DNA of 64,000 nt from Lacrimispora sphenoides JCM 1415 (GCF_900105615.1 NZ_LT630003.1:4166501-4230500); one strand, 5' to 3'; counted from the stretch's first letter, positions 50,289 through 62,150 are shown. The notes: generated by a model not told the origin, from the sequence alone. Program-made: numbers and translations.

Positions 50289-52556
50289 ATGAAAAAAAGA
50301 AAAGATTTTGCAGTCCTCATGCATATGCTCTTCTCCCTCCTCGTTGTCGTAGGTGTCTCCATCATGTACAGCAATTCCCATTACGGGGAGGGAATCCACT
50401 GGATCAACCATGAGACTTATGAGGACACGCCTGATTTCACCCGTCAGTTAAAATCTGATATTGACGATATATTTAATTATGTAAAATATAAGGAAGTATT
50501 TGAGACCAACGGAAAACTTGACTATTCAAAGCCCATTGTCCGGGTCATAGACGGTCCGGGAACCACAACGGAATATACGGTAGATGAGATGATACGGAGG
50601 GCCAAATCCCTGGGATATTATCTGAATGAACAGTTTAAAGTGAGCGGAGGGCAGCCGGCTGCAGATGGCTCAGACTCGTATGTACGGGTAGATTACCGGG
50701 CCTATGAACCGGACTTTAAGATCACGGAGCCTGGAGAAGCATTTATTACCATGGACCAGCTGGCCTATGAGGTGCTGACCCACCTGGGCAACTACTATTC
50801 ATTTTATTTCCGCTTTATCCAGAATCCAAGCAACTTAAAGTTTGAAGTCCTCTATCAGAACACGGCTGAAGATTATAAGCTATACAGCAACGTTACAGGC
50901 AAAACCATCAATGACTTTAAAGCAATGGGAAGATACCTTTACGTAACAGGAGAAGCGCTTTATGTGGACTCCAACTTAACCACTGTCCCAAAGAATGTTT
51001 CTTCCCAGCTGGAAAAGATGAATCCCTATAACAACGGCAATTATCATATGACAATAGCTGTGGATACTAACTATCCCTACGGCGATGCTTATGCCAGGTC
51101 CGCTGCTTCCTATGATCAGATGCGTTTGTTATTCATCACCGGAATGATCAGCCTGTGCCTGGGAATCCTGGGTTGTATCGCGACCCTGTATACCCTGGTA
51201 AACATGACTGGGCAGTCAGACAGGAAACAGAGCCACGGTCCAATGGAACGGATTGACCGGCTCCCTGCAGAGGGCTGTCTCCTTCTGTATTCTGTAGCTG
51301 CCATCCTCACCCTGTTTCTGGCAAACCGGCTTGCATATAAGATTATTCACCTCTTCTTTGCCGTTGACCAATGGGATTACGGTGAGCTGGCTCTTCGGGT
51401 CCTCATTTATTATGCAGCCGGACTATCAGCCGCATTAAGTCTGTTAAAACGTTTTAAGGCAGGAAATCTCTGGACCGGAAGTCTTATGCACCGGGGACTT
51501 AAAAACTTGTCCTTATACTTTAAAAACCGGCGCTTTACCACGCGTATTATGCTTTCTTATTCCTTGTTCCTGGTCTTTAACATTGCCATGGCAATGGCTT
51601 TTGCCTTCCTTTTATTTACCTATAACAGCCTGGAATCCCGGATCCTTATGGGGGCAGTTGCTTTACTGCTTTTCTGCCTGGATTTCTGGATATTCCATCA
51701 GATGTACAAAAATGCATGGGAAACCGATCAAATCAATGAGGCCCTCTTAAATATTTCCAGAGGAGATACCACTTATAAGATCAGTACCTTGAAATTTAAC
51801 GGAAAAGAGAGGGAACTTGCTGAGCACATCAATCACATCAGCACCGGACTTGAAACGGCACTCCAGGAAAAGGTACGAAGTGAACGCTTAAAGGCAGACC
51901 TAATCACCAATGTATCCCATGATATTAAGACGCCCCTGACATCCATCATAAATTATGTGGACCTTATAAAAAGGGAAAAGATTCAAGACCCCAAAATTCA
52001 GGGTTATTTAGAAGTCCTGGAACAGAAGTCCCAGCGATTAAAGACTTTGACAGAAGATCTGGTAGAGGCCTCAAAGGCAAGCTCAGGAAATTTAAAGCTG
52101 GATATCACCAGCATTGATTTTGTAGAACTTATTCACCAGACCAACGGAGAATTTGAAGAAAAATTTGCCCTCAGGCACCTGGAACTGGTTTCCACCCTGC
52201 CGGCCGATTCCATCCTGATCGAAGCGGACGGCAGGTATTTGTGGAGAGTGCTTGAGAACCTTTATAACAATGCGTTCAAGTATGCCATGGAGCACAGCCG
52301 GGTGTACGTTGACATTACTCTGGAAGAGAATATGGCAGTTTTCACTATGAAGAATATATCTCAAAACCCGTTGAACATCCGCGCGGATGAGCTGACCGAA
52401 CGCTTTGTCCGGGGAGATGTTGCCCGGACCACGGAAGGAAGCGGGCTGGGAATCTCTATCGCAAAAAGCCTGGCCGAGCTTCAGGGCGGGGAATTAAGGC
52501 TTTACATTGATGGAGATCTTTTTAAAGCAGGCGTCGCCTTCCCCGTTAAGAGATAA
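50289..52556 (+). CDS. Membrane sensor histidine kinase
   Basis: 755 residues. One N-terminal membrane segment (about 9-27), a large extracytoplasmic domain (about 30-275), several membrane segments (about 278-310, 335-355, 365-385, 420-475), then HisKA with the phospho-acceptor His in ITNVSHDIKTPLTS (about 544) and HATPase with ENLYNNAFKYA and GSGLGISIAKSLA. It is partner of the preceding regulator. The multi-span sensor region is longer than in VanS-type kinases, and its signal is unknown. The last 11 nt overlap the convergent MATE gene. Confidence 0.92.
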   Translation: MKKRKDFAVLMHMLFSLLVVVGVSIMYSNSHYGEGIHWINHETYEDTPDFTRQLKSDIDDIFNYVKYKEVFETNGKLDYSKPIVRVIDGPGTTTEYTVDEMIRRAKSLGYYLNEQFKVSGGQPAADGSDSYVRVDYRAYEPDFKITEPGEAFITMDQLAYEVLTHLGNYYSFYFRFIQNPSNLKFEVLYQNTAEDYKLYSNVTGKTINDFKAMGRYLYVTGEALYVDSNLTTVPKNVSSQLEKMNPYNNGNYHMTIAVDTNYPYGDAYARSAASYDQMRLLFITGMISLCLGILGCIATLYTLVNMTGQSDRKQSHGPMERIDRLPAEGCLLLYSVAAILTLFLANRLAYKIIHLFFAVDQWDYGELALRVLIYYAAGLSAALSLLKRFKAGNLWTGSLMHRGLKNLSLYFKNRRFTTRIMLSYSLFLVFNIAMAMAFAFLLFTYNSLESRILMGAVALLLFCLDFWIFHQMYKNAWETDQINEALLNISRGDTTYKISTLKFNGKERELAEHINHISTGLETALQEKVRSERLKADLITNVSHDIKTPLTSIINYVDLIKREKIQDPKIQGYLEVLEQKSQRLKTLTEDLVEASKASSGNLKLDITSIDFVELIHQTNGEFEEKFALRHLELVSTLPADSILIEADGRYLWRVLENLYNNAFKYAMEHSRVYVDITLEENMAVFTMKNISQNPLNIRADELTERFVRGDVARTTEGSGLGISIAKSLAELQGGELRLYIDGDLFKAGVAFPVKR

Positions 52557-53901
52557 GCTGTATCTTCTCCCACTTTCCCGTCAGATATCGGAAGAATGAT
52601 ATAATATAATTGGCCGTCCAGCCCATTGGAACCGCAAACCATACGGCCTGGACGCCAATAACGGGAGCGAGCACAGCCGCAACCGACACCCGGATCGCCA
52701 GATTTACCAGATTGGCGACAGTGAATACCACAACATCTCCAGCGCCACGCAAAAGCCCGTCTGTGGTCGCCTTACAGCCAATGAAAATATAGAAGAAGGA
52801 AATGAACCGGACATAATCCATGCCCGTCTGAAACGCGGTTTCCGCGCTGCCTTCGTTTAAAAAGCTTCGTATAAACAAGTCTCCCCATGTTTCCATAACG
52901 ACACAGATGATAACCGCAAAAACCCCTGCCATAAGATAGCAGTAACGGTAGCCCGTTTTTACCCGGTCTGTCTTTCCAGCGCCTATGTTCTGAGCCGTAT
53001 AGGTGGACATGGCATTTCCAAGAGCTAGCATAGGAACAATACAGATAGATTCGATCCTGGTTCCCGCCGCAAAGCCCGCCATGACCGCAGAACCAAATCC
53101 ATTGACCACGGACTGCACGAGGAGCATTCCGATATGGACGATGGACTGCTGAAGGGTAGAGGGAATGGCAACCCGCATCATATGAAGCATCATATTCCAG
53201 TCATAAAGCCGGAATGGTTCTGTTGTCTCATACCCCTTTAACCGCTTTATTAAAACGAGAAAGGAAAGGACCGCTGAAAACCCCTGAGCGATCAAGGTGG
53301 CAATCGCCACACCGGCCACCCCCATGTAAAACTGGGTTACAAACAAAAGATCCAGTACTACGTTTAAAAGAGAAGAAAAGACCAGCAGATATAAGGGAGT
53401 CTTAGAATCTCCCAGGGCCTGAAAAACAGAAGCCTGTACATTATACATGAATAAAAAGGGCAGCCCTATAAAATAAATCCCAAGATACACCGAGGCATCA
53501 TAAAATACATTCTCCGGGGTGTTCATGAAGCTTAAAATCCGGTGATTGAAAAGAAGCCCAAGTCCGCCCAATATCACTCCTATGGATAAAAAGTTTATAA
53601 GAGTGGTGGATATGGCGGTTTTCATATTTCCAGTCTGTTTTGCCCCTAAAAACTGGGACACCACCACTGAGCTTCCGATTCCGCCTCCTACCGCAATGGC
53701 GATAAAAACATTTGTGATGGAATAGGAAGCGCCTACTGATGCCAGGGCCTCCTCCCCCACAAATCGTCCGACCACGACAGAGTCTATAATGTTATAAAAC
53801 TGCTGAAATAAATTTCCAAGAATCAAGGGAAGGGCAAAGAGCAAAAGGGCCCTTCCCGGTGAATCTGTTACCATATTAATTGCTTTTTTCTGCGTTTTCA
53901 T
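52546..53901 (-). CDS. MATE-family efflux transporter
   Basis: 451-residue multidrug and toxin extrusion protein with 12 predicted helices in two similar halves (LFALPLILGNLFQQFYNIID opens the first; MRVAIPSTLQQSIVHIG the second). It probably exports cationic drugs or metabolites using a sodium or proton gradient. No strong ribosome binding site is visible before either ATG (53907 or 53901). The convergent overlap with the kinase gene means no terminator lies between them. Confidence 0.93.
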   Translation of the reverse strand: MKTQKKAINMVTDSPGRALLLFALPLILGNLFQQFYNIIDSVVVGRFVGEEALASVGASYSITNVFIAIAVGGGIGSSVVVSQFLGAKQTGNMKTAISTTLINFLSIGVILGGLGLLFNHRILSFMNTPENVFYDASVYLGIYFIGLPFLFMYNVQASVFQALGDSKTPLYLLVFSSLLNVVLDLLFVTQFYMGVAGVAIATLIAQGFSAVLSFLVLIKRLKGYETTEPFRLYDWNMMLHMMRVAIPSTLQQSIVHIGMLLVQSVVNGFGSAVMAGFAAGTRIESICIVPMLALGNAMSTYTAQNIGAGKTDRVKTGYRYCYLMAGVFAVIICVVMETWGDLFIRSFLNEGSAETAFQTGMDYVRFISFFYIFIGCKATTDGLLRGAGDVVVFTVANLVNLAIRVSVAAVLAPVIGVQAVWFAVPMGWTANYIISFFRYLTGKWEKIQLIS

Positions 53902-53922
53902 ACTCATTATTCTGAACCATTT

Positions 53923-55464
53923 CTATCCAAATATACGCCAGCCACAGATAAAGTTGTTCTTCCACCAGGAGCTTAAGGCACGTTCCACTACCCGTCCGTT
54001 ACTGGAGGAAGCATCGATTACTTTTCCGCCTCCGGCTACGATTCCCACGTGGCCGCTTACCACGATGATATCGCCTGCCTGCAGACTTCCAAAGCTGGTG
54101 ATCTTTGTATATTTACCTACGTTTCTCCAACCGGACGAGGTTAGATAGCTCTGTCTGACGCCGGCCTTGTTGAGAGACCAGTAGACAAATCCAGAGCAGT
54201 CAAAGGATTCCGAGCCCTTGGCTCCCCATACATAGGGACGTCCCAGCTTTGATCTTGCAATAGAAAGCAGTCCGCTTACGCCAGAGCCTCCCTTAACGGT
54301 ACCTCCTGAAGAACCGCCTGAGGAGCCGCCTGAGGAGCCGGAAGAACCTGCAGATTTTATACCGCTTCCCGTAAGCTTACTCATGGTAAGCTGCCCTACA
54401 GAACCATCCGCTTTCAGACCATTGTTGTTCTGGAATGCCTTAACCGCCTTTTCCGTCACTTCCCCGTAATATCCTGTCACATTGGCGGAAGCCAGGTACC
54501 CGTATTTATTTAACAGCTGCTGGATCCTGGTAACCGATTCCCCCTGTTCACCCAGGGTCAAGCCATTTGGCTGCGCCTCAGCGCTCGCTAAGGCGATCCG
54601 GGTGGACGGCCCTAAATACCCATCCACAACCAGGTCATTCCGGGACTGGAACTGTTTTACCGCTATCACCGTATCATTTCCGTATGCCCCATCCGGAGTG
54701 GTTGTTAAATATCCCAACTCCTTAAGGCGCTGCTGACTGGATAAAACCAAATCGCTTTTTTCTCCATAAGACAGAAAGTTGGGCTTGATCTCTTCGCTGT
54801 AAAGCAGGTTTATGGTCTGACGTCCTACTTTTCCATCTATGTTTAATCCGTTTACCTCCTGGAGCTTCTCAACCGCGGCCTCTGTTTCATCCCCAAAGCT
54901 GCCGGATACCTGACCCGCACTGGCAAGATACCCCAGCTCATAAAGGCGGCTCTGGATCCGTGTTATGTCGTCACCCTCCACACCCTTTGACACAGCATAA
55001 TATTTGGCAGATGGTGACATAATGGAATTTAACGTCTCTGGCCCTACTATTCCATCCTGAGCCAGGCCATTCTGTCGCTGGTAAGTCTTAATTGCAGCCT
55101 CCGTCACATTACCAAAGTACTGGGTGGGTTCATCGTTATCCATAAAGCCTAAATTCATCAAACGCTCCTGAAGGCTGGCCACCACCGGATGCTCTACCCC
55201 GTTCCGCAAATACTCCGGGATAGGATTTTCTTTTTGTTCCGGCACCTTAAGAAGTCTTGGCATCAAGTCTCCCCCTGGAGTAAGTGCATCAATAGGCTGC
55301 AGTTCATTTTTTTGTTCCGTTACTATGGCAATGGATGGCGTTGCATCCTTTCCGGGTCCTTTAACTGCTTCTGTTTTATTGCAGCCTGCTAATAAAGAAA
55401 CCGCCGTTGCTGCCAGAAATACAGAATAGGCAGAACGCCTTTTCCATCTTATTTTTATATTCAT
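53923..55464 (-). CDS. Lipoprotein NlpC/P60 peptidase with four peptidoglycan-binding repeats
   Basis: 513 residues. Signal peptide with lipobox LAGC (Cys28); a linker; four PG-binding-1 repeats (about 78-148, 155-222, 230-295 and 300-370), each with LQxRLxxLGY and DGxVGxxT signatures; a Gly/Ser-rich linker (about 375-400); then NlpC/P60 (about 400-513) with catalytic Cys in SFDCSGFVYW and His in VSGHVGIVAGG. It would cut stem peptides of peptidoglycan at the cell surface. AAAGGA precedes the ATG. The leader carries the two-hairpin repeat, copy 3. Confidence 0.93.
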   Translation of the reverse strand: MNIKIRWKRRSAYSVFLAATAVSLLAGCNKTEAVKGPGKDATPSIAIVTEQKNELQPIDALTPGGDLMPRLLKVPEQKENPIPEYLRNGVEHPVVASLQERLMNLGFMDNDEPTQYFGNVTEAAIKTYQRQNGLAQDGIVGPETLNSIMSPSAKYYAVSKGVEGDDITRIQSRLYELGYLASAGQVSGSFGDETEAAVEKLQEVNGLNIDGKVGRQTINLLYSEEIKPNFLSYGEKSDLVLSSQQRLKELGYLTTTPDGAYGNDTVIAVKQFQSRNDLVVDGYLGPSTRIALASAEAQPNGLTLGEQGESVTRIQQLLNKYGYLASANVTGYYGEVTEKAVKAFQNNNGLKADGSVGQLTMSKLTGSGIKSAGSSGSSGGSSGGSSGGTVKGGSGVSGLLSIARSKLGRPYVWGAKGSESFDCSGFVYWSLNKAGVRQSYLTSSGWRNVGKYTKITSFGSLQAGDIIVVSGHVGIVAGGGKVIDASSSNGRVVERALSSWWKNNFICGWRIFG

Positions 55465-55488
55465 AAATCAAATTCCTTTCCTATGTAT

Positions 55489-55531
55489 TGCCCATGCTTT
55501 CTGGGCATAAAGGGACGCCCGAAGGGTGTTT
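55489..55531 (-). repeat. Two-hairpin leader motif, copy 3 (NlpC/P60 gene)
   Basis: Reverse strand: CACCCTTCGGGCGTCCC then TTTATGCCCAGAAAGC and ATGGGCA, about 25 nt before the start. It matches copy 2 (25472-25513) at nearly every position, including the approach to the ribosome binding site. Confidence 0.6.
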
Positions 55532-55682
55532 ACTATGTAAAATTAGGTCTATTTTAGCATAAAACTGTCGGAAATGGAAAGGGAATTTATCTCATTGCGT
55601 CAAAACTGAGGTTATGGTATAGTTAAGGGAGTGAAAACACAGTCAGAACCCCTGACTTTAAAGAGATAAAGGAGGGCTTATT

Positions 55683-56489
55683 ATGACGCCTGTTCTGTGG
55701 GCTGCCGGCGGTACCGGCTTTACATTTCTCATGACCACCCTGGGGGCTTCGGTTGTATTCTTCTTCCGAAAGGATGTAAACCAGTCTGTCCAGAGGATCT
55801 TCCTTGGCTTTGCTGCCGGTGTCATGATCGCGGCCTCGGTATGGTCGCTTCTCATTCCAGCCATCGAGGAGGCCGAGGCAAGCGGAATTGCGGGCTGGAT
55901 ACCCGCTGCAGGAGGATTTGTCCTGGGAGTACTATTTCTCATATTGTTAGACACCCTTCTTCCTCACCTTCATCCAGATTTGAACAGTAATAAAACGAAT
56001 GAGGCGGAAGGAATCTCTTCCACCTGGAAACGGACCACCCTGCTTGTCATGGCTGTGACGCTTCATAACATTCCGGAGGGTATGGCCGTTGGACTGGCTT
56101 TTGCCCTGGCTGCACAGCATGGAGGCGATCCGGCTCTTTATACGGCTGCCATGGCACTTGCTATCGGCATCGGCATCCAGAACTTCCCGGAAGGTGCTGC
56201 CATCTCCCTGCCCTTAAGACAGGAAGGTCTTTCCACGGGAAAGGCATTTATACGGGGCAGCATGTCCGGAATTGTAGAGCCTATATTCGGAATCCTTACC
56301 GTGCTCGTGGCAGGCAGTATCCAGCCGCTCATGCCCTGGCTTCTATCCTTTGCGGCCGGCGCCATGATGTATGTGGTGGTGGAAGAACTGATTCCTGAGG
56401 CGCATTTAGGAGAACATTCCAATGTTGGAACCCTTGGCGTTATGGTTGGATTTCTGATCATGATGATTTTAGACGTGGCTTTAGGATAA
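55683..56489 (+). CDS. ZIP-family metal transporter
   Basis: 268 residues with eight helices. Metal-site motifs HNIPEGMAVGLAFA (helix IV) and NFPEGAAISLPLR (helix V) identify a ZupT/GufA-like ZIP protein, importing zinc, iron or another divalent metal. Between helices III and IV is a short His-containing cytosolic loop (TLLPHLHPDL). AAAGGAGG precedes the start. Transcription ends at a strong hairpin shared with the atp operon. Confidence 0.93.
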   Translation: MTPVLWAAGGTGFTFLMTTLGASVVFFFRKDVNQSVQRIFLGFAAGVMIAASVWSLLIPAIEEAEASGIAGWIPAAGGFVLGVLFLILLDTLLPHLHPDLNSNKTNEAEGISSTWKRTTLLVMAVTLHNIPEGMAVGLAFALAAQHGGDPALYTAAMALAIGIGIQNFPEGAAISLPLRQEGLSTGKAFIRGSMSGIVEPIFGILTVLVAGSIQPLMPWLLSFAAGAMMYVVVEELIPEAHLGEHSNVGTLGVMVGFLIMMILDVALG

Positions 56490-56494
56490 GAAAA

Positions 56495-56536
56495 AAGGAT
56501 ATCCGGGAGGCAGATTTCTTCCTCCCGGATATCCTT
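56495..56536. terminator. Bidirectional terminator between the ZIP gene and atpC
   Basis: Perfect 16-bp stem AAGGATATCCGGGAGG, loop 10 nt, with T-runs on both strands (TTCTTTTTTT and CTTATC after TTTTTT). It serves both convergent operons. Confidence 0.92.
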
Positions 56537-56558
56537 CTTTTTTTATCATCATTTCCTG

Positions 56559-56975
56559 TCAAAGCTCATATTTGTGTTTTGTACGCAGCCTGGCCAGTGA
56601 TCTGGCCATAGAAGCCTCAAAATGAGAATGCTCCTGAAGGCTCTTACTCTGCCTTAGCTGCTCTGCCGCTCTCTCCATTGCTTCTTCCGCCCGGCGTTCG
56701 TCAATATCTTCCGGATGCTCGGCAGTGTCAACAAGAAGTGTGATACGATTGTTGATAATTTGAATGAAACCATTTCCAACAACTGCATGAATCCACTGGC
56801 CTTTTTCATCCAACAAACGCATTTCCCCTATGGAAACTGCTATGACCATATCCTCATGATGAGGAAGAATCGCCTTTTCTCCATCTGAAAGTGGAATCAC
56901 AAGCTCCTGGCACAAACCTCTGTAAAACACCTTATCACTGGCAAGAACCTGAAGGAAAAATGTATTTTTACTCAC
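56559..56975 (-). CDS. atpC: ATP synthase F1 epsilon subunit
   Basis: 138 residues, central-stalk subunit that couples and can inhibit rotation. Beta-sandwich (1-85) with VFYRGLCQELVIPLSDG and the typical VVGNGFIQIINNRITLL, then two C-terminal helices (DIDERRAEEAMERA...). The GTG at 56975 is chosen because GGAGGTG is 6 nt upstream; a TTG at 56990 lies before that site. Last gene of the operon. Confidence 0.92.
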   Translation of the reverse strand: MSKNTFFLQVLASDKVFYRGLCQELVIPLSDGEKAILPHHEDMVIAVSIGEMRLLDEKGQWIHAVVGNGFIQIINNRITLLVDTAEHPEDIDERRAEEAMERAAEQLRQSKSLQEHSHFEASMARSLARLRTKHKYEL

Positions 56976-56991
56976 AGGCAGCACCTCCAAG

Positions 56992-58392
<1,401 letters not shown>

Positions 58393-58449
58393 TTACTCAC
58401 AGTCGTGAGGACTCCTCCTCTCTAAAGTCAACCGGAACATCCGATGATA

Positions 58450-59346
58450 CTATGCTTTCTTCCTTTTTTTCTTTTGGGCCTTTGCACCGCTGATTACCTC
58501 GGTGATTTCCTGGGTAATGGCCGCCTGGCGTACTCTGTTATAGGTTATCGCCAGCTCGTCAAGCATCTCCTGAGCACTCTTTGTTGCAGCCTGCATGGCC
58601 ATCATTCTGGAATTCTGCTCGCTGGAATAAGACTCCACCAAACCTCCATAGATAAAGCCTGCAATGTAATTGGGCACGATGGCATCGATCACCGCCTGCG
58701 GAGATGGCTTCATAGTGATCTCTTCCAAATGTACATTAATTGGTACACTCTGGCTTAACCGGTGCTTAGGAATGGGAAGAAGCTGTTCGATCTCAGCCTC
58801 CATTTTCATGGCATTCACCATTCTGGTGTAGATCATATATACCTCATCAAGCTTTCCTGTCAGGAAGTAATCCACGATCTTTTCCTCAATGATTCTGGCC
58901 CGGCTCATATTTGGCTTTTGAACGGTATACCGGAAATCCTGTTCCACCGGTATTCCCTTTTTCATAAAATACTGCTGTCCCAGATCACCAACTACGAACA
59001 GCATGGGATTTCCGCCCTTGTCAATCTGCTCCTGAGCCAGTTTAAAAATGTTATGATTATAAGAACCGGCCAGCCCCTTGTCAGCCGTTACCACAATGTA
59101 TCCGATCTTACGATCTTCTTTCTTAATATGCGGCCTGGTATCCAGATACGGGTCGTCAATTTCGGGCGTGTGCCTTATGATTCTGGCAATGGTCCTTTGA
59201 AGTGCATAAAAGTAAGGCTCCGTATCAGTCAGGGCTTTCCTTGCTCTTTTCAGCTTTGACGAGGAAATGGTATACATCGCATTGGTTATCTTCATGGTAC
59301 TTTTGATGCTGTTCATCCTGCTTTGTATCTCTCTCGCATTTGCCAT
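58450..59346 (-). CDS. atpG: ATP synthase F1 gamma subunit
   Basis: 298 residues; rotor shaft. N-terminal helix MANAREIQSRMNSIKSTMKI and the C-terminal helix SRMMAMQAATKSAQEMLDEL that form the coiled coil inside the alpha/beta ring, with ITADKGLAGSYN-type VVTADKGLAGSYNHN. It starts 3 nt after atpA. The extension KAQKKKRKKA at the C-terminus is basic. Confidence 0.96.
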   Translation of the reverse strand: MANAREIQSRMNSIKSTMKITNAMYTISSSKLKRARKALTDTEPYFYALQRTIARIIRHTPEIDDPYLDTRPHIKKEDRKIGYIVVTADKGLAGSYNHNIFKLAQEQIDKGGNPMLFVVGDLGQQYFMKKGIPVEQDFRYTVQKPNMSRARIIEEKIVDYFLTGKLDEVYMIYTRMVNAMKMEAEIEQLLPIPKHRLSQSVPINVHLEEITMKPSPQAVIDAIVPNYIAGFIYGGLVESYSSEQNSRMMAMQAATKSAQEMLDELAITYNRVRQAAITQEITEVISGAKAQKKKRKKA

Positions 59347-59349
59347 ATC

Positions 59350-60858
59350 CTACACCCGTTTCTGTTTAAATTCGGCTGTCACATCAACAATCTTCTGCTT
59401 CAGCTCGTCAGACAGCACTCTGCTTTCTTCAATTTCCTTTCCGATTTCCGGATAGCGCTCATCAAAGAATGCCAGCAAGTCTCTCTGAAACTCTTTTATC
59501 TTTGTAACTTCCACATCTAAGAGCAGACGGTTATTGGCTACAATCAGACTGATCACCTGGGCATGAAGGCTCAAAGGATGGCATAAAGGCTGTTTTAACA
59601 GCTCTGTAAGTCCCTTACCATACTGGATCTGTTCCTTGGTAGCCGGATCAAGATCTGAGCTAAACTGGGTGAACACTTCCATCTCCCGGCACTGTGCCAG
59701 GTCGATACGGATGCTACCCGCAGCCTTTTTCATTGCCTTGGTCTGGGCCGCTCCACCAACTCGGGATACGGAAAGACCTACGTTTACTGCCGGTCTCATA
59801 CCGGAGAAGAAGAGGTCACTTTCTAAGAATATCTGACCGTCTGTAATAGAAATAACATTGGTCGGAATATAAGCCGATACATCACCGGCCTGGGTTTCAA
59901 TGATAGGCAGTGCGGTAATGGAACCGCCTCCTGCTTCCTCACTCAACCGGCTGGAACGCTCCAGAAGCCTGGAATGAAGATAAAATACGTCGCCTGGATA
60001 AGCCTCACGCCCAGGAGAACGCTCTAATAGCAGGGATAAGGACCGGTATGCTACCGCATGCTTTGACAGATCATCATAAACGATCAGCACATCTTTTCCC
60101 TGGTACATGAAATACTCTGCAAGAGCAGTACCGGAATAAGGTGCGATATACTGTAAGGGTGCAGGTTCGCTGGCCGAAGAAGATACCACAATGGTATAAT
60201 CCATAGCGCCGTAATGTGACAGGGTATTCACCAGCTTTGCAACGGTAGATGCTTTCTGTCCCACTGCTACATAAACGCAGATCACGCCCTTACCCTTCTG
60301 GTTTAAGATAGCATCAATGGCGATGGAAGTCTTACCGGTCTGACGGTCGCCGATGATCAGCTCTCTTTGTCCCCGTCCGATGGGAAACATGGAGTCAATG
60401 GCAAGAATACCTGTTTCCATTGGAACAGACACGCTCTTACGGTCAATAATGCCCGGTGCTTCATGTTCAATGGGACGGTAATCGTCAGAGATGATCTCTC
60501 CCTTCCCGTCAATGGGAGCACCAAGAGCATTGACAACTCTTCCCACAAACTTTTCGCCTACCGGGATTCCGGCACGCTTTTTCGTTCTTGTTACCTTGGA
60601 ACCTTCCCTGACGTCCCGGTCGGAACCGAACAGGATGCATCCGATATCTTCTTTTCTGATGTCCTGTACCATTCCCTTGATTCCACTATCAAAAATAACG
60701 ATTTCGCCGTACATCGCACGGTCAATTCCATAAACTGTTGCAATGCCGTCGCCAACGCTTATGACAGTTCCAACTTCCTGGTCCCTGGCATGAGCGTCAT
60801 AATCTTCAATTTCACTTCTCAATATAGAAATTATTTCATCTGAATTGATGGAAGCCAC
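59350..60858 (-). CDS. atpA: ATP synthase F1 alpha subunit
   Basis: 502 residues; non-catalytic nucleotide-binding subunit. P-loop [33 protein letters not shown] and the [19 protein letters not shown] segment are present. The GTG at 60858 is preferred over the GTG at 60867, since GGAGGTG stands 8 nt before the former and overlaps the latter. It starts 5 nt after the atpH stop. Confidence 0.97.
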   Translation of the reverse strand: MASINSDEIISILRSEIEDYDAHARDQEVGTVISVGDGIATVYGIDRAMYGEIVIFDSGIKGMVQDIRKEDIGCILFGSDRDVREGSKVTRTKKRAGIPVGEKFVGRVVNALGAPIDGKGEIISDDYRPIEHEAPGIIDRKSVSVPMETGILAIDSMFPIGRGQRELIIGDRQTGKTSIAIDAILNQKGKGVICVYVAVGQKASTVAKLVNTLSHYGAMDYTIVVSSSASEPAPLQYIAPYSGTALAEYFMYQGKDVLIVYDDLSKHAVAYRSLSLLLERSPGREAYPGDVFYLHSRLLERSSRLSEEAGGGSITALPIIETQAGDVSAYIPTNVISITDGQIFLESDLFFSGMRPAVNVGLSVSRVGGAAQTKAMKKAAGSIRIDLAQCREMEVFTQFSSDLDPATKEQIQYGKGLTELLKQPLCHPLSLHAQVISLIVANNRLLLDVEVTKIKEFQRDLLAFFDERYPEIGKEIEESRVLSDELKQKIVDVTAEFKQKRV

Positions 60859-60863
60859 GTTTT

Positions 60864-61367
60864 TCACCTCCGCATTATTTTTTGTTCCAATTCTCTAAGG
60901 CGTCCCCTTAAGCTCCAGTCAGTTTCCACATCTCCCACGCGGATGATGAATCCACCGATCAAACCGGGGTCCTGAATCAGGCGAAGCCTTACATCACGTT
61001 TATTATATTTTTTACACAGCATTGCTTTGATCTCGCGAAGCTGTTCTTCCTCCGGTTCTGTCACGTAGAAAAGGGAAGCCTCCAGGATTCCTTCCTGTCT
61101 GCAAATGCAGGCACGCCATGCATTAAAAATATCATCTGCAAGATCTACATCCCGGCGATCCACCAGAACCTTTAAAAAGGTTCTGATCTCAGCAGGAAAT
61201 ACGCGGTCAATAATCCGGTGCTTGCTGCTCCTTGCAACCACAGGGCTGTTAAGAGCACGCTTAAGCTCCGGCACAGTCTTAAGCGCCAGAGCCGTTTCCT
61301 CAATGGCTGTTTCAGGAACAGAGAGCTCATAAAGCACCTGCCCGTAATTAATTGCTGCCTGCATCAT
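60864..61367 (-). CDS. atpH: ATP synthase F1 delta subunit
   Basis: 167 residues, peripheral-stalk connector. N-terminal helical domain with [12 protein letters not shown] and the C-terminal [30 protein letters not shown] strand region. The ATG at 61367 follows CAGGTGA and overlaps the atpF coding end by 20 nt, so translation is coupled. Confidence 0.94.
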   Translation of the reverse strand: MMQAAINYGQVLYELSVPETAIEETALALKTVPELKRALNSPVVARSSKHRIIDRVFPAEIRTFLKVLVDRRDVDLADDIFNAWRACICRQEGILEASLFYVTEPEEEQLREIKAMLCKKYNKRDVRLRLIQDPGLIGGFIIRVGDVETDWSLRGRLRELEQKIMRR

Positions 61368-61848
61368 GAAAATCACCTGCTTCTGCTATAAATGAATCGT
61401 AAAGCGCCTGATTTGCCCTGGCGCTCACCTCCTGATTAACCACCTTGGCCGCTGCTGCGATAACTATGCCCGCAATCTGCGCCTTGGCCTCACGCAATGC
61501 CTTTTCCTGATCAGCCTCAGCTTGTTTCCTGGCCTCGACCATCAAACGGCCTGCATCTTCCTCCGCATCCTTTAAGATCCGGTCATACTGGGCCTTTGCC
61601 TGGTTTTTCGCTTCTTCAATAAGCTTTGAACCCTCATCCGAGGAGGCAGCCAGCTTTTCTTCATACTGCTTTTTAAGATCCGCTGCTAAAACTTCCTTAT
61701 TCCTGGCATCTGAAATGCTCTGTTCAATCATTCCCCGCCGTTTATTCATCACATCCAAAACCGGCCCTATGAGGAAATGCCTAAGCAAAAGATACAGGAC
61801 GATGAGATTCACGATAGTCCATACAAAGTTCATATCCAGTCTAAGCAT
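61348..61848 (-). CDS. atpF: ATP synthase Fo b subunit
   Basis: 166 residues. One N-terminal membrane helix (about 7-26, FVWTIVNLIVLYLLLRHFLI), then a long charged helix (about 35-150) rich in Ala, Glu and Lys that forms the stator dimer. GGCGG gives a weak ribosome binding site; an internal ATG at 61833 is an alternative. Confidence 0.95.
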   Translation of the reverse strand: MLRLDMNFVWTIVNLIVLYLLLRHFLIGPVLDVMNKRRGMIEQSISDARNKEVLAADLKKQYEEKLAASSDEGSKLIEEAKNQAKAQYDRILKDAEEDAGRLMVEARKQAEADQEKALREAKAQIAGIVIAAAAKVVNQEVSARANQALYDSFIAEAGDFHDAGSN

Positions 61849-61902
61849 CTGTACCGCCTGCCTTTCTTTTCAATTTTTCCATCTTAATCCAGACCTTGTT
61901 AA

Positions 61903-62121
61903 TTATTTAAGGAATAAAATGATGAGAAGGGCTATAACGAAACCATAGATGGCAGTTGCCTCTGCAAGCGCACAACCTAACAGCAGGGCCTTGCTGATCT
62001 TGCTTTCTGCCTCAGGCTGTCTTGCAATGGAATCCACTGCTTTTGAGGTTGCTATTCCAATTCCAATTCCTGCTCCAATACCTGTGAATACTGCGATTCC
62101 TGCTCCAATTGCTATTAACAT
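61903..62121 (-). CDS. atpE: ATP synthase Fo c subunit
   Basis: 72 residues: two membrane helices joined by the polar loop ARQPEAES. Ion-binding Glu in the second helix (LAEATAIYGF). Compared with sodium-type c subunits (Ilyobacter: Gln in the first helix and Ser after the Glu), the first-helix position is Ile (GIGIGIATSK) and the residue after Glu is Ala, which points to proton coupling. The start follows GGAGAG. Confidence 0.96.
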   Translation of the reverse strand: MLIAIGAGIAVFTGIGAGIGIGIATSKAVDSIARQPEAESKISKALLLGCALAEATAIYGFVIALLIILFLK

Positions 62122-62150
62122 AATAATCTCTCCTTTTAATTTACTATTGT

